NCBI GenBank assembly: GCA_022843175.1
Contig: JALHOE010000067.1
Span: 1 to 40,655, forward strand
Source of the DNA: Deltaproteobacteria bacterium
Lineage (GTDB): Bacteria; Myxococcota_A; Polyangia; Polyangiales; JADJMO01
Direction of reading: 5' to 3'
DNA: 40,655 bases
The position numbers and the translations under genes were made by a program. Shown piece after piece: positions 1-7,300 of this stretch (position 1 is its first letter; the number at the start of each line of letters is the position of its first letter). Below the pieces are notes generated by a model. That model was not told the origin of the DNA. It saw only the letters and a list, made by a program, of their open reading frames with translations, and ran no database searches.

Positions 1-246
1 GGCCGTCGAAGGTCGCGCGTCACCAAACGCGAGGCGGGCCCGCAGCTCACGTTCGATCGCCTGCGCGCGATGCGCCTGCTCGGCGTCGCGCCCTCGGCGG
101 ACGAGGCCGCGATCCGCCGCGCGTTCCGCAGCGCCGCGGCGCTCGTCCACCCCGACCGCCACCCCCATGCGCCGGCGGCCGAGCGCGCGCGTCTTCATGT
201 CGAGCTCGCGGAGCTCAGCGCCGCCTATCACTTGCTGTGCGCGTGA
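1..246 (+). CDS. J-domain protein, C-terminal fragment
   Basis: This is the last 81 codons of a gene whose start lies left of the window. The frame reads into a DnaJ-type J domain: a helix beginning LLGVAPSADEAAIRRAFR, then the HPD tripeptide (in LVHPDRHPHA) that stimulates the Hsp70 ATPase, then a final helix ending LSAAYHLLCA just before TGA. The J domain is therefore at the C-terminus, as in many bacterial DnaJ-like co-chaperones that carry another domain in front. What precedes it cannot be seen. The stop lies 24 bases before the PHP gene on the same strand, so the two may be cotranscribed. The HPD call is firm; the identity of the full protein is unknown. Confidence 0.75.
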   Translation, partial: GRRRSRVTKREAGPQLTFDRLRAMRLLGVAPSADEAAIRRAFRSAAALVHPDRHPHAPAAERARLHVELAELSAAYHLLCA

Positions 247-270
247 CCGGGCACTAACTGTCCTCTCTTG

Positions 271-1461
271 ATGCAGGTCGTCCTCCCGCACGGCCGCGCC
301 ATTGCCGACGAGCTCGCCCTCGAGCTGGTCCGTCGCGGTGCGCGGGTCGAGGTCGTGGGCGATTTGCGCCGAGGTCACGAGCTCGTCGACGAGCTCACGA
401 TCGTGTGCGATCTCGCGCCGAGCGAAGCAGAGTCGGTGCTCCACGCGGAGGACCTCGAGCTCAGCCGCGCGCCGGGCGGCTTGTCGGGCACGCTCAAGCT
501 CGACCACGGCCCGGTTCCCGTGCGGATCCGCTGCACCACCACCCGGGGCTTCGTCGACGCCGTCCTACGCGAGAGCGCGAGCGACGCGCACCTCGCCGCG
601 CTCGAGGCCCGCGCCGAGGCGCGCGGCACGTCACTCTCCTCGGTGACCGGCGATGCAGCCACCGAGCACGCGGTCTACGTCGCGCTCGACCTGCCCTACG
701 TCCCGCCCGAGCTCCGCGACGACGGCTCGTTCGAGGTGCCGTCGCTGATCACCGGCATCCGCGGCGTCTTCCATGCCCACACCACCTGGAGCGACGGCGT
801 GCTCGGCGTCGCCCCGATGGCGCGCGCGGCCCTCGAGCGTGGCTTCGAGTACCTCGGCATCTCCGATCACACCCGCGCCGCGTTCTACGCCAACGGGCTC
901 GACGTCGAGCGCCTGCGCGAGCAACGCCGCGACGTCGCGCGCGCGCGCCGCGAGGTGCCGGGGATCACCCTCTTCCACGGCGTCGAGTGCGACATCCTGG
1001 AGGACGGCACGCTCGATCTGCCCGACTCGGTGCTCGCGGAGCTCGACTTCGTCATCGCCTCGGTGCACAGCCACCTCGACCTGCCGCGCGAGCAGCAGAC
1101 CCGCCGCGTGGTGCGCGCGCTGTCCCACCCGCTCGTGGTCACGCTCGGCCACCCCACGGGCCGGCTCCTGCTCGGTCGCGATCCGATCCAGCTCGACCTC
1201 GACGCGGTCGCGGGCGCCGCCGCGCAGCACGGCGTGTTCCTCGAGATCAACACCACCGCGCAGCGCCTCGATCTCTGCGCCGACCACGTGCGCCGCGCGG
1301 CCTCGTTCGGCGCCAACTTCGTCATCAACCCCGACGCGCACGAGCCGCGCGGGTTCGACACGCTCCCGTTCGGCGTCCTCCTCGCGCGCCGCGCCCGCCT
1401 CTCGGCCGAACAAGTGCTCAACACCTTGTCGGCCGAAGAGGTCCGCGCGCGCCTCGCCTGA
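271..1461 (+). CDS. PHP-domain phosphoesterase derived from DNA polymerase X
   Basis: A 396-residue protein resembling the C-terminal half of bacterial PolX. Residues 28-47 correspond to the nucleotidyltransferase palm, but the usual Gly-Asp-x-Asp catalytic pair aligns with D40-E-L-T43, so polymerase activity is unlikely. LPYVPPELRDD (141-151) is the PolX linker. A complete PHP domain follows, with metal ligands HAH (168-170), DH (199-200), E239, SVHSH (264-268), GHPTGR (293-298) and DAH (355-357). The N-terminal 8-kDa and helix-hairpin-helix regions of PolX are absent. PHP domains in this family are metal-dependent phosphoesterases or 3'-5' exonucleases. I chose ATG 271. An in-frame TTG at 268 lies seven bases after a TAACTG hexamer (255-260) and is an alternative start. 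The gene ends tail-to-tail against the next gene; the two stops form TGATCA. Confidence 0.82.
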   Translation: MQVVLPHGRAIADELALELVRRGARVEVVGDLRRGHELVDELTIVCDLAPSEAESVLHAEDLELSRAPGGLSGTLKLDHGPVPVRIRCTTTRGFVDAVLRESASDAHLAALEARAEARGTSLSSVTGDAATEHAVYVALDLPYVPPELRDDGSFEVPSLITGIRGVFHAHTTWSDGVLGVAPMARAALERGFEYLGISDHTRAAFYANGLDVERLREQRRDVARARREVPGITLFHGVECDILEDGTLDLPDSVLAELDFVIASVHSHLDLPREQQTRRVVRALSHPLVVTLGHPTGRLLLGRDPIQLDLDAVAGAAAQHGVFLEINTTAQRLDLCADHVRRAASFGANFVINPDAHEPRGFDTLPFGVLLARRARLSAEQVLNTLSAEEVRARLA

Positions 1462-2544
1462 TCAGCGGCGGCGACGCAGCAGCGCGAGCGCAGCGAGGCC
1501 GAGACCGAAGCCGAGCAACGGCGCACGGGTGGGGCTCGTGCTGCAGCCGGCGCCTCCGCCGTCCGTCGCGGGGTCGGTCGCGTTGTTCTGCGCCGGCGGC
1601 TCGGTCGTACCCGGCGGGCAGTCGACGTACGTCGTGTGGTACTCGGTCTCGCGCTGCTCGGCCGGCGGCACGAGCTTCAGCTGCACGTCCTCGCTGTCCG
1701 CCTCGCTGAACCACACGCTGAGCTTGGTGAGGCGATCGCCCTTCGCCGCGAGGCCCGCGAGCGACGGCACGTCGGCGTCGGCGATCGCGCCGCCGAACTG
1801 CTGCTTGCGCGAGTAGCCATCGGCGCTCGCGAAGCCGACCTGCTCCTTGCCCTCGGTGATCGCGAACACGCGCCACGAGAAGCCGGACGCCTTGGCCGCG
1901 GTCGCCATCTTCGAGGGGACGATCGGCGCGGGGGTCTTGAACGAGAGCTTGATCGGTCCGAGCGACTTGCACGGCGTGGTGCCGGTCGGCACCGCCCCCT
2001 GCGACACCTTGAACGCGACGAAGAACCACTTCTTCGCGACGTAGTGGTCGAAGGTCGCCTTGGCCCGGGCGTCGTAGGGATACCCGTTGGCGTCGAGCCA
2101 GCTCGTGAACGACGCCTCGTCCTTCGCCTCGAGCTGGACCCAATCGAGGAACCCGACGGTCCCGCTCGCCACGACGGTGGTGCCGCCCGAGGTGCCGGGC
2201 GCGCCGGCGTCCGTCGAGAAGTCGTTGCCGCGCGTGCGACACTCCGTGCGCTCGACGATCTTCGGCTGGCTGATCCGCTCGGCTCCGCCGAACGCCCGCG
2301 CCTCGGCGAGCGCGGGCTCGCTGGTGAGCATCGACGGGACCGGGAGGATGACGCCGAAGTTCTCCGCCGCGCCGCAGAACGTGGGCTGGAAGACGTAGGT
2401 CTCCACCCCGGCCTTGTGCACGAGGATGATGTCCTGGTTCGGATCGACGTTCATGCCCGGGCCGAACGGCGCGCCGCACGGGAGGGCGGCGGGCGCAGCG
2501 AAGAGCGTGGCGGCGGCGAGACCGAGAGAGAGCAGCTTGTTCAC
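1462..2544 (-). CDS. DUF2330 exported protein with MYXO-CTERM-like tail
   Basis: A 360-residue secreted protein of the DUF2330 type: a signal peptide (MNKLLSLGLAAATLF...), then C23 in LPCGAPFGPG, then the family-like segment with DIILVHKAGVETYVFQP and FGVILPVPS. The C-terminus has the three parts of a MYXO-CTERM sorting signal: a Gly/Cys motif (GAGCS), a hydrophobic stretch (LLGFGLGLAALALL) and a terminal RRRR. In myxobacteria such tails are thought to anchor proteins at the cell surface. The start is GTG 2544, behind GGAGGTG at good spacing. The frame stays open far upstream, but that part is antisense to the SUMF1-like gene's coding pattern and is not used. The start overlaps the stop of the upstream gene as GTGA, which implies translational coupling. 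Biochemical function is unknown. Confidence 0.83.
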   Translation of the reverse strand: MNKLLSLGLAAATLFAAPAALPCGAPFGPGMNVDPNQDIILVHKAGVETYVFQPTFCGAAENFGVILPVPSMLTSEPALAEARAFGGAERISQPKIVERTECRTRGNDFSTDAGAPGTSGGTTVVASGTVGFLDWVQLEAKDEASFTSWLDANGYPYDARAKATFDHYVAKKWFFVAFKVSQGAVPTGTTPCKSLGPIKLSFKTPAPIVPSKMATAAKASGFSWRVFAITEGKEQVGFASADGYSRKQQFGGAIADADVPSLAGLAAKGDRLTKLSVWFSEADSEDVQLKLVPPAEQRETEYHTTYVDCPPGTTEPPAQNNATDPATDGGGAGCSTSPTRAPLLGFGLGLAALALLRRRR

Positions 2545-3521
2545 GACGCACCTCCGTACACGCAACGGAATCCGACGTTCGGCGCCCACGAGTCCGGGAG
2601 CTCCGCCTTGCGGCAGGTCGTGCGGAGCGAGCTCGCCCCGCTGACCCAACAACCGCCGCGCATCACGCGCAGCTTGCCCGTAGAGGGCCCCTTGGGATCC
2701 TGCGCGGGGCTCTTCGCGTAGAAGCCGGGGTCGTAGTAGTCCGCGGTCCACTCCCAGACGTTGCCGGCCATGTCCATCGCGCCGTAGGGGCTCGCGCCGG
2801 CCTCGCGCCGCCCGACGAGGTCGGTGTCGCCGACGCAGCCGCTGAAGTTCGCCTTGCTGCAGTCCGCGGCGCCGTTGCCCCACGGATAGGTGCGCGGTCC
2901 CTCGGTCCCCTTCGCCGCGCGCTCCCACTCGGCCTCGGTCGGGAGCCGTCCACCGGCGTACGAGCAGTATGCGCTCGCCTGCGACCACGAGACGAAGATG
3001 ACCGGATAGTCGGCGAACCTTGCGTCGGTGAAATACTGCGGACGGAGCTTCGACGACGACAGCGAGGGCGGCGTGCACCGACCCGCCGTGACGCACGCGG
3101 CGTACTTGGAGTTGGTGACCTCGTAGCGATCCATCTCGAAGGCCGCGCCGCTCACGGTGTGCACCGGCTTCTCGTCGGGCGCGCCGTCGTCGGCGCCCAT
3201 GCCGAACGTCCCCGCGGGCACCTTCACCCGCGCGGGGTTGAGCTTCGGCGCCGCGCACGACGGAGCTTCGTCGGCCAGCGCGTTGCAATTGTTGTCCTTG
3301 AAGTCGCACACCTCGACGGCGCCGGGGTGTACGCCCGGATCGTGGTCGTTGCAGTCGGGGCCCTTGCTGCATCCCTGGCCGTAGCCGTCGCCGTCCTCGT
3401 CGAGACAGCTCGCGGACGCGGGCGTGGGTGCGGCGGTCGCGGGGCGATCGCGGAGGAGCGCGGCGCCGGTCACGGCACCGGCGGACAACAGGGCGAGGGC
3501 GAGGAGGGGGAGGTTTCTCAT
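2541..3521 (-). CDS. SUMF1/FGE-like exported protein with MopE-type motif
   Basis: A 326-residue protein starting MRNLPLLALALL, a signal peptide. Residues about 39-85 hold a MopE-type motif (DEDGDGYG, DCNDHDPGVHPGA, DNNCNALADE), a Ca/Cu-binding repeat common in secreted delta-proteobacterial proteins. From about residue 100 comes a full SUMF1 (formylglycine-generating enzyme-like) domain: VPAGTFGMG, EMDRYEVTN, RLPTEAEWERAA, YPWGN, AGNVWEWT, VMRGGCW and GFRCVYGG. Of the FGE cysteine pair only the one in LRTTC is obvious; the other position reads Ser. It may therefore be a binding or scaffold domain rather than an active FGE. I chose ATG 3521 because it begins the signal peptide; the frame continues 15 codons further up. 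It is the first gene of a two-gene operon with the DUF2330 protein. Confidence 0.85.
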   Translation of the reverse strand: MRNLPLLALALLSAGAVTGAALLRDRPATAAPTPASASCLDEDGDGYGQGCSKGPDCNDHDPGVHPGAVEVCDFKDNNCNALADEAPSCAAPKLNPARVKVPAGTFGMGADDGAPDEKPVHTVSGAAFEMDRYEVTNSKYAACVTAGRCTPPSLSSSKLRPQYFTDARFADYPVIFVSWSQASAYCSYAGGRLPTEAEWERAAKGTEGPRTYPWGNGAADCSKANFSGCVGDTDLVGRREAGASPYGAMDMAGNVWEWTADYYDPGFYAKSPAQDPKGPSTGKLRVMRGGCWVSGASSLRTTCRKAELPDSWAPNVGFRCVYGGAS

Positions 3522-3594
3522 GGCAGCATTCGGCTCAGCACCCCGCGTGCCACCTGCGCCATCCACACCAACTAGCCAAATTCATGGCTCGTCA

Positions 3595-3622
3595 TGACCG
3601 GTCACGATGTGCCAGTGGCACA
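3595..3622. promoter_or_regulatory. Two palindromes between divergent genes
   Basis: TGACCGGTCA at 3595-3604 is a perfect 10-bp palindrome. TGTGCCA-G-TGGCACA at 3608-3622 is a perfect 7-1-7 inverted repeat. Both lie in the 127-bp gap between the divergent SUMF1-like gene and tlyA. The second covers the place where a -35 element for the tlyA -10-like TAAGAT (3637-3642) would sit, as expected of a repressor or activator operator. No regulator can be named. Confidence 0.5.
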
Positions 3623-3636
3623 CTCTCGGCGCAGGC

Positions 3637-3642
3637 TAAGAT
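3637..3642 (+). promoter_or_regulatory. -10-like element of tlyA, possibly leaderless
   Basis: TAAGAT matches the -10 consensus at four of six positions and ends six bases before the GTG start codon. Transcription starting about seven bases downstream would begin at the start codon itself. No Shine-Dalgarno sequence precedes the gene. No good -35 is seen, and the upstream palindrome occupies that region. Confidence 0.4.
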
Positions 3643-3648
3643 GCGCGC

Positions 3649-4398
3649 GTGCCCAAGCTCCGCGCCGATCAGCTCGTGGTCGATCGCGGGCTCGCGCCGT
3701 CGCGGACGCGCGCACAGGCGATGATCATGGCGGGCGCGATCTACGTCGGCGAACGACGCGTCGAGAAGCCCGGCGATCTCCTGCCGAGCGACGCGGCCAT
3801 CGAGGCGCGCGGCGAGGACCACCCATGGGTGTCGCGCGGAGGCGTGAAGCTCGCCGGCGCCCTCGACCAGTTCAAGATCGATCCCACGGGGCTCGTCGCC
3901 GTCGACGTGGGCGCCTCGACGGGCGGATTCACCGACGTGCTGCTCCATCGCGGCGCCGCGAGGGTCTTCGCGGTCGACGTCGGGTACGGCCAGCTGCACG
4001 ACAAGCTGCGCCGCGATCCGCGCGTGGTCGTGCTCGAACGCACCAACGCGCGCACCATGACCACCGAGACGCTCGGCGGCGCGCCCGTCGACCTCGCGGT
4101 GGTGGACGCGTCGTTCATCGGGCTCGAGAAGCTGCTGCCGGCGATCGCGACGGTGCTGCGACCCGGCGGCGTGCTGGTCGCGCTCATCAAGCCACAGTTC
4201 CAGGTGAAGCGCGAAGAGGTCGGCAAGGGAGGGATCGTGCGCGACGACGCGCTTCGGATGCGCGCGAGCGACGAGGTCGCCGCCGCGGCGCGGGCCGCGG
4301 GCTTCGAGGTTCGCGGCGACGCCGAGTGCGTGATCGCCGGCCCCGGCGGCAACCGCGAACGCTTCCTCCACGCCGTAAAATCCGGCGCGCCGCGCTAG
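3649..4398 (+). CDS. tlyA: TlyA family 2'-O-methyltransferase (S4 + FtsJ)
   Basis: A 249-residue protein of the usual TlyA length. Residues 1-60 are an S4 RNA-binding domain (RADQLVVDRGLAPSRTRAQ, AGAIYVGERRVEKPG). The FtsJ-like methyltransferase fold follows: VSRGGVKL with K67, SAM loop DVGASTGGFTD (86-96), VVDASF with D153, ALIKPQF with K181, and E237 in GNRERF. Together these give a K-D-K-E tetrad. TlyA proteins methylate 2'-hydroxyls of cytidines in 16S and/or 23S rRNA and influence capreomycin susceptibility; 'hemolysin' is an old label. The start is GTG 3649; an ATG at 3641 is out of frame. The downstream gene is convergent, nine bases away, so the gene is probably monocistronic. Confidence 0.92.
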   Translation: MPKLRADQLVVDRGLAPSRTRAQAMIMAGAIYVGERRVEKPGDLLPSDAAIEARGEDHPWVSRGGVKLAGALDQFKIDPTGLVAVDVGASTGGFTDVLLHRGAARVFAVDVGYGQLHDKLRRDPRVVVLERTNARTMTTETLGGAPVDLAVVDASFIGLEKLLPAIATVLRPGGVLVALIKPQFQVKREEVGKGGIVRDDALRMRASDEVAAAARAAGFEVRGDAECVIAGPGGNRERFLHAVKSGAPR

Positions 4399-4407
4399 CC
4401 CTCGGCG

Positions 4408-6075
4408 CTACTCGGGGATCGCTTCGCCCGTGGCCAGCTTGTGGTCGCGGAACTCTTCGATGGCCTCGAGGAACGCGAAGGCGACGTTCTTGTCGAACTG
4501 CGTGCCGCAGCAGCGCTCGATCTCGGAGATGGTGACCTCGTGCGGGAGCGCGCGGCGGTAGGCGCGGTCGCTCGTCATCGCGTCGTAGGTGTCGGCCACC
4601 GCGACGATGCGCGCGATCAGCGGGATGTCGTTGCCGCCGAGGCCGAGCGGGTAGCCCTTCCCGTCCCACCGCTCGTGGTGCAGGTGCACGCCGGGGATGA
4701 GCGGCTGGAGGAACTTGATCGGCTCGAGGATGTCGCGGCCGTACGCCGGATGGCGCTTGAAGGCCTCGTAGTCCTCCTGGGTGAGCTTGCCGGGCTTGTT
4801 CAGGTTGAGGACGCAGCCAATCTTGCCAATGTCGTGCATCAGCGCGCTCTGGCGGACGATCTCGATGAGCTCCGGCGGGAGGGCGAGCTTGATCGCCAGC
4901 ATCGTGGAGTACATCGCGACACGATCGCTGTGACCGGAGGTGTAGCGGTCGAGGCGGTCGAGCGCGCGCGCGAGACCCTGAATGGTCTGCTTGAAGGTGG
5001 CCTTGAGGTCCTCGTACAGACGGGCGTTGTCGATCGCCGCGGCGGCGCGCGAGCCGACGATCGAGAGCAGCTTCCGCTGCCCCTCGTCGAAGCGGCGGCC
5101 GGTGGTGAACGACGCGGCGAGGATCCACCCGATGAGGCGCGGCGAGGCGCCTCCCGCGCGGAGCGGCACCGCCATCACGCTCTGCGTCGGCTTGCCGGGC
5201 CCCTCGCGGAAGAAGCGCTGCCCACGCGGGCCGTGCTCGAGCAACGTGGAGTCGACGGCGAGGTGGGCGCGCACGGCCTCCGGGTCGACCTCGTTGAGGA
5301 TCGGCTGGGTCGTCGCCTGCTCCTCGCTCTGCGGAACGGGCGGCGCTTCGGGCGCGAGCGGATCGAACGCGGGCGGGATCACCGACGTGCGCGGCGGCGC
5401 GACGACGCGGTTGCGCTCGAAGTACCCGCCCTCGCCGTCGTCGAGCCAGGTCGACACGAAGTCCGCGCGGATCTCGTGGAGCGCCGTGTCGCAGACGGTG
5501 GCCATCACCTCGTCGAGCGAGAGCGACGCCGCGATCGCCTCGGACACCTTGTAGAGCGAGACAGCCTCGCGGAGGCGGAGGTTCTCGGCCGACAGCCGCT
5601 GCTTCTCGAGCGCGCGCTGGATGATGTGCACGACCTCTTCGACCTTGAACGGCTTGAGCACGTAGTCGTAGGCGCCGCGCTTCATCGCATCGATCGCGGT
5701 CTCGACCGTGCCGAAGCCGGTCATGATCACGGTCAATACATTTGGGCTTCGTTTGCTAATTTCGTCGAGAAGCTCGATCCCGCCCATCTTGGGCATCTTG
5801 AGATCGCTGATCACGACGTCGTACGGGTGGCGCTGCATCTCGTGGAGCGCGTTGACGCCGTCCTCTGCGGTGCGGACCTCGTAGCCCTCCATGCCGAGGA
5901 AGTCGGCGAGGATGTCGCGGATGAACTTCTCGTCGTCGACGACGAGAACGCGCGGCCTTTCCTGCACCGGCGGGAGGATCGAGAACGAGTTCGATCGCGG
6001 CGGCTGCACCAGCGTGATCTTCGGCTCACTCCCCGTGAGCGGCGGTATCAGGATCGGCGGCAGATCGTCGCGCAT
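4408..6075 (-). CDS. Response regulator REC-GAF-HD-GYP phosphodiesterase
   Basis: A 555-residue cytoplasmic regulator. The receiver domain spans about 42-157 with acidic pair D47-D48, phosphoacceptor D91 (in VVISDLKMPK) and K141 in KPF. A GAF-like sensor follows at about 180-350. Its C-terminal side resembles GAF (MAVPLRAG, AAAIDNARLYEDL), but its middle is interrupted by a Pro-rich segment (about 228-262). The HD-GYP domain is at about 355-545 with MHDIGKIG (H414, D415) and the intact HHERWDGKGYP (466-476), so c-di-GMP hydrolysis is likely. No cognate kinase lies next to it. No Shine-Dalgarno precedes the ATG; the leader is pyrimidine-rich. Residues 106-114 are encoded by nine A/T-rich codons, unlike the rest of the gene. 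Confidence 0.92.
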   Translation of the reverse strand: MRDDLPPILIPPLTGSEPKITLVQPPRSNSFSILPPVQERPRVLVVDDEKFIRDILADFLGMEGYEVRTAEDGVNALHEMQRHPYDVVISDLKMPKMGGIELLDEISKRSPNVLTVIMTGFGTVETAIDAMKRGAYDYVLKPFKVEEVVHIIQRALEKQRLSAENLRLREAVSLYKVSEAIAASLSLDEVMATVCDTALHEIRADFVSTWLDDGEGGYFERNRVVAPPRTSVIPPAFDPLAPEAPPVPQSEEQATTQPILNEVDPEAVRAHLAVDSTLLEHGPRGQRFFREGPGKPTQSVMAVPLRAGGASPRLIGWILAASFTTGRRFDEGQRKLLSIVGSRAAAAIDNARLYEDLKATFKQTIQGLARALDRLDRYTSGHSDRVAMYSTMLAIKLALPPELIEIVRQSALMHDIGKIGCVLNLNKPGKLTQEDYEAFKRHPAYGRDILEPIKFLQPLIPGVHLHHERWDGKGYPLGLGGNDIPLIARIVAVADTYDAMTSDRAYRRALPHEVTISEIERCCGTQFDKNVAFAFLEAIEEFRDHKLATGEAIPE

Positions 6076-6152
6076 GAGGAGGGAGGGAACCTTCGAATGG
6101 GCGTTTGGGAATTTTCGCGACGCCCGGCGCCGAGTATACGGTCGTCCACGGC

Positions 6153-6163
6153 GTAACCGTTAC
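6153..6163. promoter_or_regulatory. Short inverted repeat upstream of HD-GYP gene
   Basis: GTAAC-C-GTTAC is a 5-1-5 inverted repeat about 78 bp upstream of the HD-GYP start, in a 258-bp gap. It could be an operator. Nothing identifies the protein. Confidence 0.25.
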
Positions 6164-6200
6164 CCCTAACGTCCCCCCCGCGTGACACCACCGTTTTGAC

Positions 6201-6223
6201 GGTTCGAATCCCAGCTGTCCAGC
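6201..6223 (+). other. tRNA 3'-end-like fragment (T-loop sequence)
   Basis: The gap between the HD-GYP and Fic genes contains GGTTCGAATCC followed by CAGCTGTCCAGC, which looks like the T-loop and acceptor end of a tRNA. The 5' side of the T stem pairs only for GG/CC. No anticodon arm, D arm or matching 5' acceptor strand is visible in the preceding 80 bases. It is at best a tRNA remnant or old attachment site, and may be chance. Confidence 0.25.
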
Positions 6224-6256
6224 GCAGCCGTGGAAAAGCCGGATAAACGGGCGGAG

Positions 6257-6276
6257 CCGCCGGGCTCGACCGGCGG
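6257..6276 (-). terminator. GC-rich hairpin downstream of fic-like gene
   Basis: CCGCCGG (6257-6263) pairs perfectly with CCGGCGG (6270-6276) across a six-base loop. It lies 58 bp past the stop of the Fic-like gene in its direction of transcription. On that strand the sequence after the hairpin is C-rich, then GTTTATCC, so it is a weak terminator candidate. Confidence 0.4.
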
Positions 6277-6333
6277 GGAGCACAGCTGGAGAGTTGTCGA
6301 CATCCACCGAACCGAAGTGCCGGCGATCCATCG

Positions 6334-7110
6334 CTACGAGATGAACGCCTTGGTCTTCGTCTCGTACTCGTCGAGGACCTTCTCGGCGCTCGCGAGGGCG
6401 TTGTCGATCGACTCCTGCACGATGGAGTTCATCGTGGCCGCCGACCCCTTGAGGGCCTCGTAGTACTTCTGCCGCTCGGTGTGGTGGACGATGGCGGGCG
6501 GGTAGCCGGCGCGCAGCAGCAGCAGGTTCATGAACAGGCGCGAGACCTTGCCGCTGTCGGTCTGGAATGGGAAGCAGCGGACGAGATCGTAGTGCGCGCG
6601 CGCGGCGATGCGGACCGGCGAACGGGTGCGCTTGGTCTCCGGCTCGGCGAGCCAGTCCATCACCTGCTTCACCTTGACGGGGATTTTGTCGGGCTGCGCG
6701 TACTCGTGGAAATAGAGGCGGTGCTGCGGAATGTCCTTCCGGTACTTCACCGTCTTGATGTCGCCCTCTTCGGGGTGGAGGATCAGATAGATCTTCTTCA
6801 GCGTGTCGAGGTTGATCGGCTGGCGCTTCTTGCTCGCGTAGTCGCGGATGTAATTGAGCGCCTCGCGGTGGCGGCGGATCTCTTCGCAGATCGGCTGGAG
6901 CGACGAGTCGGGGACGACCGTGATGTTCGGGTCGATCGCGGTCTTGAGCTCGTTGAAGGTGTAGACCGTGCCCTCGAGCGCGCTGTCGTGGAAGATCCAC
7001 GACATGTCGAAGTTCTCGTTGAAGTTGTGCCGGAACGCGTGGTCCGTCTTGGCAAGCCGAGCTTCGATCCTGGCCCACCGCTCCTCGATCGAGCCCTTCG
7101 CCGTCGCCAT
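6334..7110 (-). CDS. Fic-fold protein with degenerate active site
   Basis: A 258-residue protein with Fic/DOC architecture: an N-terminal helix with DSALEG (42-47), resembling the inhibitory S/T-x-x-x-E-G/N motif of class II Fic proteins, then a helical bundle. The active loop reads CFPFQTDSGKVSR (179-191). Against canonical H-P-F-x-D/E-G-N-G-R-x-x-R, the catalytic His is Phe180, D/E is Thr, the first Gly is Asp185, Asn is Ser186 and the first Arg is Lys188. Only PF, the second Gly and the last Arg remain. AMP transfer by the usual mechanism is therefore unlikely. I prefer ATG 7110 to a TTG nine codons upstream. A TACCTT hexamer lies eight bases before the ATG and no Shine-Dalgarno is visible. 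It is transcribed alone, and no antitoxin gene is adjacent. Confidence 0.75.
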   Translation of the reverse strand: MATAKGSIEERWARIEARLAKTDHAFRHNFNENFDMSWIFHDSALEGTVYTFNELKTAIDPNITVVPDSSLQPICEEIRRHREALNYIRDYASKKRQPINLDTLKKIYLILHPEEGDIKTVKYRKDIPQHRLYFHEYAQPDKIPVKVKQVMDWLAEPETKRTRSPVRIAARAHYDLVRCFPFQTDSGKVSRLFMNLLLLRAGYPPAIVHHTERQKYYEALKGSAATMNSIVQESIDNALASAEKVLDEYETKTKAFIS

Positions 7111-7300
7111 TGGCGCGGAAGGTAGTGATCCGAGCAAAGACAGGTCAAGCGAGTTTTTCTGCGTGAATCGTAGGGGAGCAGCGCAGTGTGAAGGCTGGAC
7201 TGGCGCTTACGGGATACACCCGTCGCCGGGCCGTCTCGGGCTGGGTCGGTGAATCGCGGGAAAGCTCGTCGGTACCAATCGTGCTAGGGCGGCGCCCGAG

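Noticed and set aside
2545-3372. N-terminal extension of the DUF2330 protein
   Set aside because: The frame is open but Arg-rich and overlaps the SUMF1-like coding region. The GTG at 2544 with Shine-Dalgarno and signal peptide is clearly the start.
3616-3630. Sigma-54 promoter for tlyA
   Set aside because: TGGCAC and a GC at the right spacing are present, but the TT of the -12 element is missing and the match coincides with half of a palindrome.
6147-6223. Complete tRNA gene
   Set aside because: No anticodon or D arm and no matching 5' acceptor strand; only the T-loop-like string is present.
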